A DNA stretch of 64,000 nucleotides from Glandiceps talaboti (taxonomy: Eukaryota; Hemichordata; Enteropneusta; Spengelidae), in the NCBI RefSeq assembly GCF_964340395.1, contig NC_135567.1, positions 6,903,399 to 6,967,398 of the forward strand, read 5' to 3'. The notes below the pieces were generated by a model that worked only from the letters and a program-made list of their open reading frames with translations, was not told the origin of the DNA and searched no databases. Made by a program: the position numbers and the translations under genes. This document shows positions 38,369 to 47,789 of this stretch, piece by piece; the first letter of the stretch is position 1; every line of letters begins with the position of its first letter.

Positions 38369-38560
38369 AACACATATTGCCTGGCCTATATTTGGCCTAT
38401 AGCACCCGTTTATTACCCCCTCGTGACTGTGAGTTACCAGAATTACATGCTATTTCCTGAGGCCGAAGGCCGAGGGAAATAGCATGTGATTCTGGTAACT
38501 CACAGTCCCCCGGGTGTAATAAACAGGTGCTATAGCCCTCATGGCCAGGCAATATGTGTT
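38369..38560. mobile_element. 192-bp foldback MITE, copy 1
   Basis: The ends AACACATATTGCCTGGCC and GGCCAGGCAATATGTGTT are inverted repeats. The arms continue through 'gtgagttaccagaattacatgctatttcc' and its complement to a small loop around GAGGCCGAAGGCCGAGG, so nearly the whole element folds back. A second, apparently identical copy lies at 40789-40980. Confidence 0.9.
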
Positions 38561-39652
38561 CAATATACATATACCTAGTGACAATATCCACATTAATATT
38601 TCCCTCTATGGTCACTTTCACCATAAGGGGAAATATACATACACATGTACCTAGTGAAAATATACACATTAATATTTCTCCCTATGGTCACTTTCACCAT
38701 AAGGGGAAATATACATACACATGTACCTAGTGAAAATATACACATTAATATTTCTCCCTATGGTCATTTAAACCATAAGGGGAAATATACATATACATGT
38801 ACCTAGCGACAATATACACATTAAAATTTCTCCCTATGGTCACTTTCACTATAAGGGGAAATATACATATACCTAGTGAAAATATACACATTAATATTTC
38901 TCCCTATGGTCATTTTAACCAAAAGGGGAAATATACATATACATGTACCTAGTGAAAATATACACATTAATATTTCTCCCTATGGGCACATGTACTATAA
39001 GGGGAAATATACATGTACATGTACCTAGTGACAATATACACATTAATATTTCTCCCTATGGTCATTTAAACCATAAGGGGAAATATACATATACATGTAC
39101 CTAGTGAGAATATACACATTAAAATATCTCCCTATGGTCACTTTCACTATAAGGGGAAATATACATATACATGTACCTAGTGACAATATACACATTAAAA
39201 TTTCTCCCTATGGTCACTTGTACTATAAGGGGAAATATACATGTACCTAGTGACAATATACACATTTTAATATTTCTCCCTATGGTCATTTTAACCAAAA
39301 GGGGAAATATACATATACATGTACCTAGTGAAAATATACACATTAATATTTCTCCCTATGGTCATTTAAACCATAAGGGGAAATATACATATACATGTAC
39401 CTAGTGACAATATACACATTAAAATTTCTCCCTATGGTCACTTTCACTATAAGGGGAAATATACATATACATGTACCTAGTGAAAATATACACATTAATA
39501 TTTCTCCCTATGGTCATCTAAACCATAAGGGGAAATATACATATACATGTACCTAGTGAAAATATACACATTAATAGTTCTCCCTATGGTCACTTTCACT
39601 ATAAGGGGAAATATACATATACATGTACCTAGTGAAAATATACACATTAAAA
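38561..39652 (+). repeat. ~78-bp hairpin-bearing satellite, block B
   Basis: Continuation of the satellite. The segment 39119-39404 repeats 37365-37650, and the end of the block (39450-39742) repeats 38076-38368 with a constant 1374-bp offset. Confidence 0.93.
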
Positions 39653-39670
39653 GTTCACAGCAAGGTCAAA

Positions 39671-39730
39671 ATGGCAGCTTCGAACGATGTCGTCTGCCAA
39701 CCTCAAGAGAAGAGAGCAAGATTTTCATGA
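39671..39730 (+). CDS. Short exon-like ORF MAASNDVVCQPQEKRARFS, copy 2
   Basis: Identical in sequence and surroundings to the copy at 38297-38356. After 'gaggtatattataaa' this copy is followed by the 1.04-kb insertion instead of directly by the MITE. Confidence 0.3.
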   Translation: MAASNDVVCQPQEKRARFS

Positions 39731-39742
39731 GGTATATTATAA

Positions 39743-40788
39743 ATTATATTATACCAGTATATTGATGGTGGAAATCGAGGGATCTGATTGGTCTAGACAT
39801 CGAACTAGCGCGTCTAAAACGAGTGATAATGCACTGCTGGTACGATAATGCACTGCTGGCACGCGTCCAAATTTTGTTCGTCTACGAGCGTTGAGTTGTA
39901 GTCCGCCGTGATACTGATAGTGAACTCTTCGAATTGTCAGAGGAGGATTTTCTCTCAATGAGACAATATTTTATGAGAAATTATGAAGGAAATTTCGAAA
40001 GTAACCCAGTCATCGCGTATTTGTTCAAATCATCGCCTACTACATGTACTGAGGTCAAGGCGCTAGGCATGCACGAGATCGGTCCCAGCGCGGCCTCGGC
40101 GCGGCTGGAGTGGAAACATTGGTGAGCTGTCCTGTCCTGTCATAAAAATGAAGCAAGTGAAAGAGGTTATACTGGCCGACTTACCATTAATCTAAATAGA
40201 AATTTGTCTGGGATCCTGTCCTAGAGTATCAGTCATCAATCCGAGAGGGAAATCCTCAAACCCGAAAATCTACTGACGTAACTTCCAGTAATAATGTAAA
40301 TATCAACCTGTCTATCATTTCACCGAGTCGCGAATTCGGCCGGGAACGATCGAAGCACGCTGTATTCAATAAACCACTTCAAGTTTATACCTTGAGTCAG
40401 ACAGGCTGTTTATTCATCACTGTGCACTTTTAATGAGCCGATCAATGTACAGATTATCCCGAGAAACGACGAGCAGATAAAATAAATCCAGTCGCTGCAC
40501 GACGTTCACATTGAGGCCAAGATCAGCTGTCTTGAAAAACAGCGTTATTGTTATGCAAATTAGACACAGAGGCGCATATGAAACGAGAAAACGTTAGTTC
40601 TTATCTTGTTTCCGATATTTTCAATATACTGGTATAATATAATAGCGATAAACCACCCCTGGGGAAGGTATACCACTCGGTTTTGACCAGTGAACTCAAT
40701 ATATGCACTCGCTATCGCTCGTGCATATATTTCGTTCACTGGTCAAAACCTCTTGGTATACCATCCCCAGGGGGTGGTTTATTGCTTA
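39743..40788. mobile_element. ~1.04-kb insertion made of two inverted-repeat elements
   Basis: Alignment of the two duplicated blocks shows 'tattataaa' joined directly to 'cacatattgcc' at 38.37 kb but separated by ~1045 bp here. The left ~0.9 kb is bounded by ATTATACCAGTATATTGA (39750) and its inverse TCAATATACTGGTATAAT (40621). The right part is the foldback element at 40643-40786. A plus frame around 39910-40125 contains DTDSELFELSEEDFLSMRQ, which looks like genuine coding sequence of unknown origin. Confidence 0.75.
40643..40786. mobile_element. 144-bp foldback MITE
   Basis: It folds almost completely on itself: AGCGATAAACCACCCCTGGGG at the left pairs with CCCCAGGGGGTGGTTTATTGCT at the right. 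The inner pair is 'ttttgaccagtgaac' with 'gttcactggtcaaaa' around GCACTCGCTATCGCTCGTGC. Confidence 0.88.
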
Positions 40789-40980
40789 AACACATATTGC
40801 CTGGCCTATATTTGGCCTATAGCACCCGTTTATTACCCCCTCGTGACTGTGAGTTACCAGAATTACATGCTATTTCCTGAGGCCGAAGGCCGAGGGAAAT
40901 AGCATGTGATTCTGGTAACTCACAGTCCCCCGGGTGTAATAAACAGGTGCTATAGCCCTCATGGCCAGGCAATATGTGTT
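40789..40980. mobile_element. 192-bp foldback MITE, copy 2
   Basis: Matches the element at 38369-38560 throughout, as part of the larger duplicated block. It is followed by the same satellite unit ('caatatacatatacctagtgac'). Confidence 0.9.
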
Positions 40981-41190
40981 CAATATACATATACCTAGTG
41001 ACAATATCCACATTAATATTTCCCTCTATGGTCACTTTCACCATAAGGGGAAATGATACATACATGTATACCTAGTGACAATATACACATTAAAATTTCT
41101 CCCTAAGGTCACTTTTACTATAAGGAGAAATATACATATACCTAGCGACAACATATACATATAAATTTCCTCCTATGGTCACATTTCCTG
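40981..41190 (+). repeat. ~78-bp satellite, block C (diverged edge)
   Basis: Two to three units, increasingly diverged ('ataaggagaaatatac', 'tcctatggtcacatttcc'), mark the right edge of the array. Confidence 0.85.
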
Positions 41191-41371
41191 ACTTGAGTTT
41201 GTGCTCATTGATTGCCAAAAGTTTTCACTCGTCACTATATTGGGAATAGAAATGATATGTTTATGGCAACTTAAACCTTTTTCTGCTATCAGAGGTAGTA
41301 TATTACTCGATAGTGAGATATTTTCGGCTACCATTAATTTTGCTATTTAGGATACAGGAGATTGCACCAAC

Positions 41372-41568
41372 CTGTTTTTGCTCCCATGGCAAATTCTTCA
41401 CACCATAATCACAGAGAATTTCTTCTCCTTCTTCAATATCTTTAATTGTGAAGAGGCAAAGCACTGGTGATCCATCCAATTTAAGTAATTTCATTTTGGA
41501 ATTTGGTACCCCATGATTTACCAAACGCCCCATACATGAGTTTGGTTCTTCTAGCTGTAGCATCGATA
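41372..41568 (-). CDS. SET-domain exon, KMT5A-like lysine methyltransferase
   Basis: The minus-strand acceptor GTTCTTTTTTACAG and donor AAACAG|GTTGGT bound a 197-nt exon. It encodes EEPNSCMGRLVNHG, then SKMKLLKLDGSPVLCLF, then TIKDIEEGEEILCDYGVKN and LPWEQK. This is the C-terminal half of a SET domain: the R-L-V-N-H block that contributes to the SAM pocket, and the GEE-x-x-x-DYG block with the catalytic-site tyrosine. Wording is closest to KMT5A-like proteins. It enters in phase 1 and leaves in phase 0. The N-terminal half of SET and the next exon were not found nearby. It could be a functional exon or a relic, though the intact frame and both splice sites favour function. Confidence 0.78.
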
Positions 41569-41599
41569 CTGTAAAAAAGAACACATATATCAGATTCTC

Positions 41600-41860
41600 A
41601 TCTTGCAACATGGTTTTTGTCAAGGGAAGTCATGTCTTACTAACTTACTCAAATTTCTGGATGAAACGACACAATATGTAGATGTTATATACTTAGACTT
41701 TGCAAAGGCTTTCAACAAAGTATCCCATGTCAGATTAATTAACAAAATGGAAAACCATGGTATAACTGGTCCTGTCCTTCAGTGGGTCAAGGCATGGCTA
41801 ACTGATCGTCAGCGAGTTGTCATAAATGGAACTTCATCAGCATGGAAAGCAGTCATAAGG
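41600..41860 (+). mobile_element. LINE reverse transcriptase fragment
   Basis: The plus frame reads QHGFCQGKSCLTNLLKFLDE, then VDVIYLDFAKAFNKVSH, then GPVLQWVKAWLTDRQRVVING. These are palm motifs 1-3 and A of CR1/L2/Jockey-type LINEs. The match stops abruptly at ~41860, where the G-rich dispersed repeat begins. It lies only ~30 bp from the SET exon's acceptor, on the opposite strand. Confidence 0.85.
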
Positions 41861-41861
41861 G

Positions 41862-42195
41862 ACTGGTCAGTTTCTTCAGCCTGGGGGGGGGAGGGGGTGG
41901 ATTGGGAGGGGGGTCGGTCACCCTGTTTTTGACTTTTTATACAATGGCGTACCATGTATAGCTTTGTCTGAAATGTGGTACATGTAAATATTTGTTCTTC
42001 TCCCTGTTTCTTACATAAATTCTTTAATATTAATTATTAATTATTAGTATTACCTAGCTACCACACTAGTTACAGAACATGTCAAATTGAACTTGAAGGT
42101 TTCGTAATGACCGATAATCTTCATAGATAGTTTATAAAAGAAGTTATTAGTTAATCTAAAATGTTCCCTACTCATCACTATGAACTTGTCAGAAG
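41862..42195. repeat. G-rich dispersed repeat, copy 2
   Basis: 'gggactggtcagtttcttcagcc', a G-run stretch, 'gtctgaaatgtggtacatgtaaatatttgttctt' and 'ctagctaccacactagttacagaacatgtcaa' run parallel to 33985-34480, with a large internal deletion. Confidence 0.8.
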
Positions 42196-42229
42196 CACAG
42201 TCGCTTGTAAACTGTTATTCCTTTCCTAA

Positions 42230-42325
42230 ATGGTGTTATTCTTGTCTATGACGGTCCTAATACAGAACAATGACATTATTATAGGGATTGGCGATATTCT
42301 TATAAAATTGGTAGCGATGTCATAA
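42230..42325. repeat. Inverted partner of the 47.7-kb repeat
   Basis: 'taaatggtgttattcttgtctatgacggtcctaataca' through 'gcgatattcttataaaattggtagcgatgtcat' is the reverse complement of 47690-47785 with few differences. The two copies face each other across ~5.5 kb. Confidence 0.8.
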
Positions 42326-43540
42326 ATACAACACAAGTTGGGAAACCAAGCTTGGCCAAGCCATTACCAAAACGGTGACATCCGATTTTCATCGATCCAA
42401 AAGTATTGCCAAAACACCAAATGTAACCAAAACATAACCACCCATGCCACACTTGCATATCACTGGACCAACCTGATCACTAATGTGCAACAACATCGAT
42501 CTAAAATACGTTTACGATCGCGTTTCCGAAACAATACCCTCATAGTTGAAAAATACCGCGGAATCAGGTTGACCTGTCATGTTAATGAGGTGGTGCAACG
42601 TCACTACGTTAATATAGCATGATATATTCATTCATGATGAAGAGAACTATGGCTAAACATGTCTTACAGTGCGGTTTTTTTTGACGTGGGAGCGTGATAT
42701 GGTAACTGTACTGTAATCAATAATGTGTCATCCACTATGTACCCGTGTTTGGCATGATGCAGTACTTTTCCAGACACAACAATGGCAACAAAAATGTGAC
42801 ATTTCTAAGTTTATACGTTGATTACAACATGACAGGACATACATTATCATATGCATCAAATTGAAAGCAATCAGACTACGCATTTTTTTTATTCATTACA
42901 CATATACTCTTAATAAGCTACATTTCCAAACATTTGCAATGTCCCATATTTGTTCAATAACCACCATCTCCAATCCACCACAACAAAACACAAGAAAGAC
43001 TACAAAAATAAGACATCTTTGATAGCAAGAGAGGGAGTGCCCCCTTCTCTTCAGTATCGACCTGAGAGGATGTCAGTAGAAGCTCCAGGGGTATTTTCCC
43101 TGAGGTTTCAGAGGTAATTTAATGAAGTATTATGTAAAGAAAATCAGTTTCTTTAATTTTCTATATACCTTTTTTGAAAGCTGTATTTTTTTCCATGTAG
43201 CCTCCCAAAAGATGGTGTTTGTGAATGCAGTATTACCAATAAAGATAAATATGTTTATTGTGTTAATGTAGCAGAGATAAATTGTGTTAGAATTCATAGT
43301 GGTTACTATAGTTGATGCAGCATTATAGAAACTTCTTTCATCTTTCCTTTCTTTTTCCTTTAGCAGGCTAACATTTTATCCATTTTTGGCAATCAATGAG
43401 CACAAACTCAAGTCAGGAAATGTGACCATGGGGGAAATTCATATGTATATATTTTCACTAGGTATATGTACAACTATGGAATGTAGAGAGTTGCGGTTGC
43501 TTGCATGAAGTGAGCTTCAAGCAAGGACAATTTAGGTAAA
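42326..43540. other. Unassigned DNA, no supported gene
   Basis: A 94-codon plus frame at 42338-42622 has no recognised motif. AT-rich unique sequence follows. At 43385-43440 'aatcaatgagcacaaactcaagtcaggaaatgtgaccat' is the reverse complement of sequence near 41180-41215, another inverted pair. Confidence 0.4.
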
Positions 43541-43543
43541 GAC

Positions 43544-43721
43544 CAATCTGATTAAAATCCGATGTGGTGAAAGTGGCTAGATGTCCTTATTTACCTCTAT
43601 TCATCGTGTTGTGACTTTGTTTTGTTCGCAGTGATTGAACAAAACAAACGTCACAACACGATGAATAGAGGTAAATAAGGACATCTAGCCGCTTTCACCA
43701 CATCGGATTTTAATCAGATTG
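43544..43721. mobile_element. 178-bp foldback MITE
   Basis: The left arm CAATCTGATTAAAATCCGATG... and right arm ...CATCGGATTTTAATCAGATTG pair over ~83 bp with two differences (GTGGCT/GCGGCT and a one-base indel) around the 9-nt loop GCAGTGATT. No coding capacity. Confidence 0.92.
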
Positions 43722-44460
43722 ACCACACACGTTTGTACAGTCACACAATGTTTCGACCAGAATTGAAGTCATCTTCTTGCTAATCAGAGGATGTATGATC
43801 ATAGCAAAGATGTCAGAATTACATGTACCAAGCGAAGACAACAGTACTTGATTTGGTATAGCATGTTTACAGGAGGCATCGTCTACCCTTGCAAGTCGAT
43901 GGGAAAGCCAAAGTCAATTATTTACATGTCAGACAAACAGTTGAGTTTTAAATAATGATAAATCGATCACATGTCGAGTATTTTTTTTCAACTCTCCCAA
44001 CTTTTGAGCGTAAATTTACATGAACTATTTTTCGAGGGATGACTTCATTTTGTAAAAGTAGTGCTACTTGTGCGCCTGTTGGATAACAAAATAAATCATT
44101 CGAAGTACATGAATAGATACAATAATAAAACCATTTCAATACTGATTTCAGTGATCAACAAATAACATGTTGTATGTAGCTTGAATTATAATAAGATGAA
44201 GTTGTTGTTGTTGTTGTTGTTGTTTACGAAATTGTATCTAATATTATACTTCATAATGGTATGAGCCTCTGGTATGAGCCACACTGCCCCAGTTGATCAT
44301 TATCACATGCAGTGTCCTAATCAGTAAACAGAGTCGTTGGATGTTGGATCCCATGGTGTTTATACTTTGAAAAGTTACCGACACTGATTATATTGTTTGT
44401 CTTTGCTTGAAACTTGTCTCATTCTTCATTGCCACAAGCAAGCAACCTCAACGCTGTTAT
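43722..44460. other. Unique DNA with a (GTT)n tract
   Basis: A run of about eight GTT triplets lies near 44199-44224. No gene seen; the minus frame at 43948-44139 has no recognisable motif. Confidence 0.4.
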
Positions 44461-44461
44461 T

Positions 44462-44662
44462 TCCAGAGTATATTTCTCCTTATAGTACAAGTGACCATAG
44501 GGAGAAATTTTAATGTGTACATGTATATTGTCACTAGGTATAATATGTATATTTCCCCTTACAGTGAAAGTGACCATAGGGAGAAATTTTAATGTGTATA
44601 TTGTCACTAGATATATGTATATTTCCCCTTATAGCAAAAGTGACCATAGGGAGAAATTCTTC
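44462..44662 (-). repeat. ~78-bp satellite, inverted outlying block
   Basis: Two to three units of the satellite in reverse orientation ('gtgaccatagggagaaattttaatgtgta', 'ttgtcactaggta'), 3.3 kb from the main array. Confidence 0.88.
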
Positions 44663-44924
44663 TGACAAACCATAGGAATTATTCACAAAAGAGTATTGCA
44701 GCCTGCCAGCTGAAAATGCAAGACTATCTGCTGACTGGATCTATCTGATGTCAGCACACCATGATTTTTGTTTTCTTAATACTTTGCTGTGTACCAAAAA
44801 TTATTTTAACATGACCCTTCCCCCATTCTCCATTTGTAAAAAGTAACCCTCCTCTTTGTCCTATTTTGTAAAACATGACAATTGCATATACTGAAGGTTA
44901 ACCAATCTTCCCATTATATGTATA

Positions 44925-44980
44925 CATACAAATTAAAAGATTTTGACTCTGTATTAGAAAGCAATATTTGTACATGTAAA
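44925..44980. repeat. Left copy of a 56-bp direct repeat flanking a LINE
   Basis: 'catacaaattaaaagattttgactctgtattagaaag' through 'tttgtacatgtaaa' recurs at 46758-46813 with two mismatches. The LINE lies exactly between the copies. Confidence 0.85.
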
Positions 44981-46757
44981 TTTACCTCCCGTTATTGGCA
45001 AGATATTTTGTTCCATTTTATATAAGAGACAGGATTTATGGTTAAATGAAAACGGTCCTATCATCGAACTACAATCAGCCTTTAAGAAATAGCGAAGTGC
45101 AATAGATAATATATTTATTCTTAATACTATTATTACAGATTATTTAGCTAAACCCAAAGGACGAATGTTTTGTGCGTAAGTCGATTTTGAAAAAGCCTTT
45201 GATAGGGTACAACACTATCTACTCTTCTATAAGTTATTCAAATCTGGTATGAAGGGAAATTACTTTCGTACTTTAATGTCAATGTATAGCAATGTTCAAG
45301 CTTGTGTTCGAACACCTCATGGTTTGACTAACTTCTTTCATTGTAATTGTGGCTTAAACAGGGGTCTGTTATATCCCCACTTTTATTTTGCTTTTTTGTA
45401 AATGACATCGAAAGAGAACTACAAACCGAAAAATCTGCCGGAGTCTATATTGCTGGCCTAAATTTGTGGCTATTACTATTTGTAGACGATCTGGTCTTAA
45501 TGAGTGATACCGTCGTTGGGCTGCAAAGATTATTAAATAAATTGTCCATGTATTGTAAACGTTGGCTCCTAAATGTAAATCATGCCAAAACTAAAATTAT
45601 TGTATTTAACAAGGTGGGATAATTAAGAAAACTGAGAAATGGTTCTTAGATGGGCACAAACTTGACGTTGTCCCTTTTTATAAATACCTCGGAATCATTA
45701 TGTCGAGTAGCGGCAAATGGTATTTAGCTCAGAAAACCCTTGCACTTCAAGCCAGCAAAGCTATGTTTACTGTTCAAAACCAACTGGCTAAACTTGGAGA
45801 CATACCAGTCAATGCCGCGCTTAAAGTTTTTGATGGAAAAATATCACAGATACTCAACTATGCAGCAGAGATTTGGGGTTTTCATAAAGAAACTGACATT
45901 GAACGTGTCCATAGTAAATTTCTACGTTACATATTGGGTTTAAATCGACATACGCCAAACTGTGCTTCCCTTCCTGAAACCGGTCGTTTACAATTAATTG
46001 TTACCAGAGTTAAATTTGAAACCAGACTGCATCCTGTCTCTATGCTATAAGTATCAGTACGGAACGGCTGAAAATGATGTAAATTGTTGGGCCCTTGACG
46101 TCAAACACTTGTTATGTTGTTTTGGTTTTAGTGAAGTATGGCAGACACAGGGTGTTGGAAATGAAAATAGTTTTATCAATATATTCAAGGACAGGTGCAA
46201 GGATATCAATAGTCAACTAATACACAGTGAAATGTTAGAAACCTCTAAACTAGACATGTATTGTAATTTCAAATCTTTATTGACCTATCATATGAGATTT
46301 ACCTAGACGTAGTGGACAAAAAAGTGTTCCGCTATGCACTCTGTCGCCTTCGTACGTCATCTCATCAGCTACAAATTGAAAACTGTAGATGGGAAAGAAC
46401 AAAACCCCCTAGAAGTGATCGAGTGTGTCCTTTCTGTCAAAATGGAACAATTGAAGATGAATATCATTTTTGTCTGGTCTGTCCTACATATGATGACATA
46501 CAAAGGAAGTACATTCCAGATTATTTCTTCGACCCACCTGCTCTACAAAATGTATTTAAGTTCTTAATACTATTATCAACAAAACATGAACATTTAATTA
46601 GACAACTCTCATGTTATGTTCACTTTGCTTTTCAGAAAAGAGCTGAAATGATTGAAAAATCTGGATGACGGTAAACAACTGTACAACTTTTGGTTTATAA
46701 AGTTTTGTACATAAAGGCCGGTGGCCTAATATTATACGAATAAAACATTTATTCATT
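44981..46757 (+). mobile_element. 5'-truncated non-LTR retrotransposon
   Basis: Motifs in order, in broken frames: PVIGKIFCSILYKR (~45.0 kb), VDFEKAFDRVQ (~45.19 kb, motif A), LKQGSVISPLLFCFFVNDIE (45.35 kb, motif B), LLLFVDDLVLMSDTVVGLQ (45.47 kb, the [F/Y]xDD box), WLLNVNHAKTKIIVF, then the thumb and a C-terminal block with RVCPFCQNGTIEDEYHF (46.42 kb), a CxxC...H zinc-binding-like motif. Stops at ~45178 and ~45620 and shifts elsewhere show decay. It ends in AATAAAACATTTATTCATTCAT. The clade is uncertain. Confidence 0.88.
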
Positions 46758-46813
46758 CATACAAATTAAAGGATTATGACTCTGTATTAGAAAGCAATAT
46801 TTGTACATGTAAA
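46758..46813. repeat. Right copy of the 56-bp direct repeat
   Basis: Differs from the left copy at two positions (AAAGGATTATGAC against AAAAGATTTTGAC) and starts immediately after the LINE tail. Confidence 0.85.
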
Positions 46814-47311
46814 GTGACAAACAGTGAAAGACTAGCTAGTTACCTTTCTCTTATAACCACACACAATCTAGTTAGTATCTAAAACATGCTTTCCATGTTG
46901 TGCATACTCTGCCTGATCTGGTCACTTGTAAAAGTTCCTGATATCATTGTCATCATCATCATCATCGTCATCACCTTCACCTTCAGTATTGCCATTATCA
47001 GTGTCACTCATCTGACTCACTGGTACTACTTAATTAAGTCAGTACAAGTCTCACTGTCCGTGTTCTCTATTACATTCAAAACTAAATCACCACCACCACC
47101 ACCACCATCATCAGCATCTACATCAGTATATGGTATGTCTCAATACTTCTTTTGCTGGCACTCATTAGAAGTTGATGTTTGTGTTGGAGTTGGCATGGAG
47201 GTACCTTGTTAATATTGGCTTAACGCTCTGTGCATACTATTCCTTTTACCTCCATGGAGTTGGCAATCCAGTTATACCTTTGTTGTTGTTGTTATTTAAT
47301 ATTAACACGTG
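46814..47311. other. Low-complexity acidic-codon region
   Basis: It contains (ATC)n at 46945-46980 and (CAC)n at 47089-47110. On the minus strand these could encode poly-Asp/Gly inside short frames such as IPYTDVDADD and NVIENTDSETCTDLIK. Splice sites are weak and frames do not join cleanly, so no exon is called. Confidence 0.35.
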
Positions 47312-47494
47312 TTCTTCTGATGGCGAGCCCTGTGACCTGGCAAACTTATGCTGTTCACGAAGAATTCTGTCCAACTCTTCCTTCGAGTCTATTGTCTCAC
47401 AGATACTATCAACTTTGTCATAACCAAGATATATCGGGACATCCATAACTTTATCTAAATTGTGCATTCGACGTTCGACATGTCGCGACACCAT
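47312..47494 (-). CDS. Possible first coding exon, acidic/basic N-terminus
   Basis: The minus frame starts with ATG at 47494 and reads MVSRHVERRMHNLDKVMDVP, then IYLGYDKVDSICETIDSKEE and LDRILREQHKFARSQ. The mixed charged, helical composition looks like real coding sequence, and the surroundings are richer in CpG than average. A possible donor is CCAG|GTCACA near 47337. It lies 5.7 kb upstream of the SET exon on the same strand and may be that gene's start, but phase cannot be checked without the missing exons. Confidence 0.4.
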
Positions 47495-47616
47495 GTCTGA
47501 TAGCAGGAGGGACGAAAAGCTTCAAAAGTTCAAGCGTCACTCGACTCTGAACTCCAGTATGGCACAAACAAATCACCAACAAACTAACAGAGTCAACAAC
47601 AAAGGTCACTCTGCGA

Positions 47617-47722
47617 GCGATATTCTTATAAAATCGGTAGCGATGTCATTTCCACAGTCACACACACAACACAGTGTGTGACTGTGGAAATGACATCGCT
47701 ACCGATTTTATAAGAATATCGC
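47617..47722. repeat. Perfect 49-bp palindrome
   Basis: Arms 47617-47665 and 47674-47722 are exact reverse complements (GCGATATTCTTATAAAATCG ... outer end, CCACAGTCACACAC inner end) around the 8-nt spacer ACAACACA. The right arm continues outward into sequence shared with 42230-42325. Confidence 0.95.
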
Positions 47723-47789
47723 CAATCCCTATAATAACATCATTGTTCTGTATTAGGACCGTCATAGACAAGAATAAAACCATTTAGCG

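Noticed and set aside
36655-39652. A CRISPR-like array, because of regular ~78-bp repeats with a short hairpin
   Set aside because: The whole unit repeats with no unique spacers, and the surroundings are eukaryotic.
41630-41932. A fusion protein of reverse transcriptase and a Gly/Trp-rich tail
   Set aside because: The frame simply runs from a LINE fragment into the unrelated G-rich dispersed repeat.
46814-47110. An acidic poly-Asp exon on the minus strand
   Set aside because: The Asp run is a (GAT)n microsatellite, and the adjoining frames close and cannot be joined with good splice sites.
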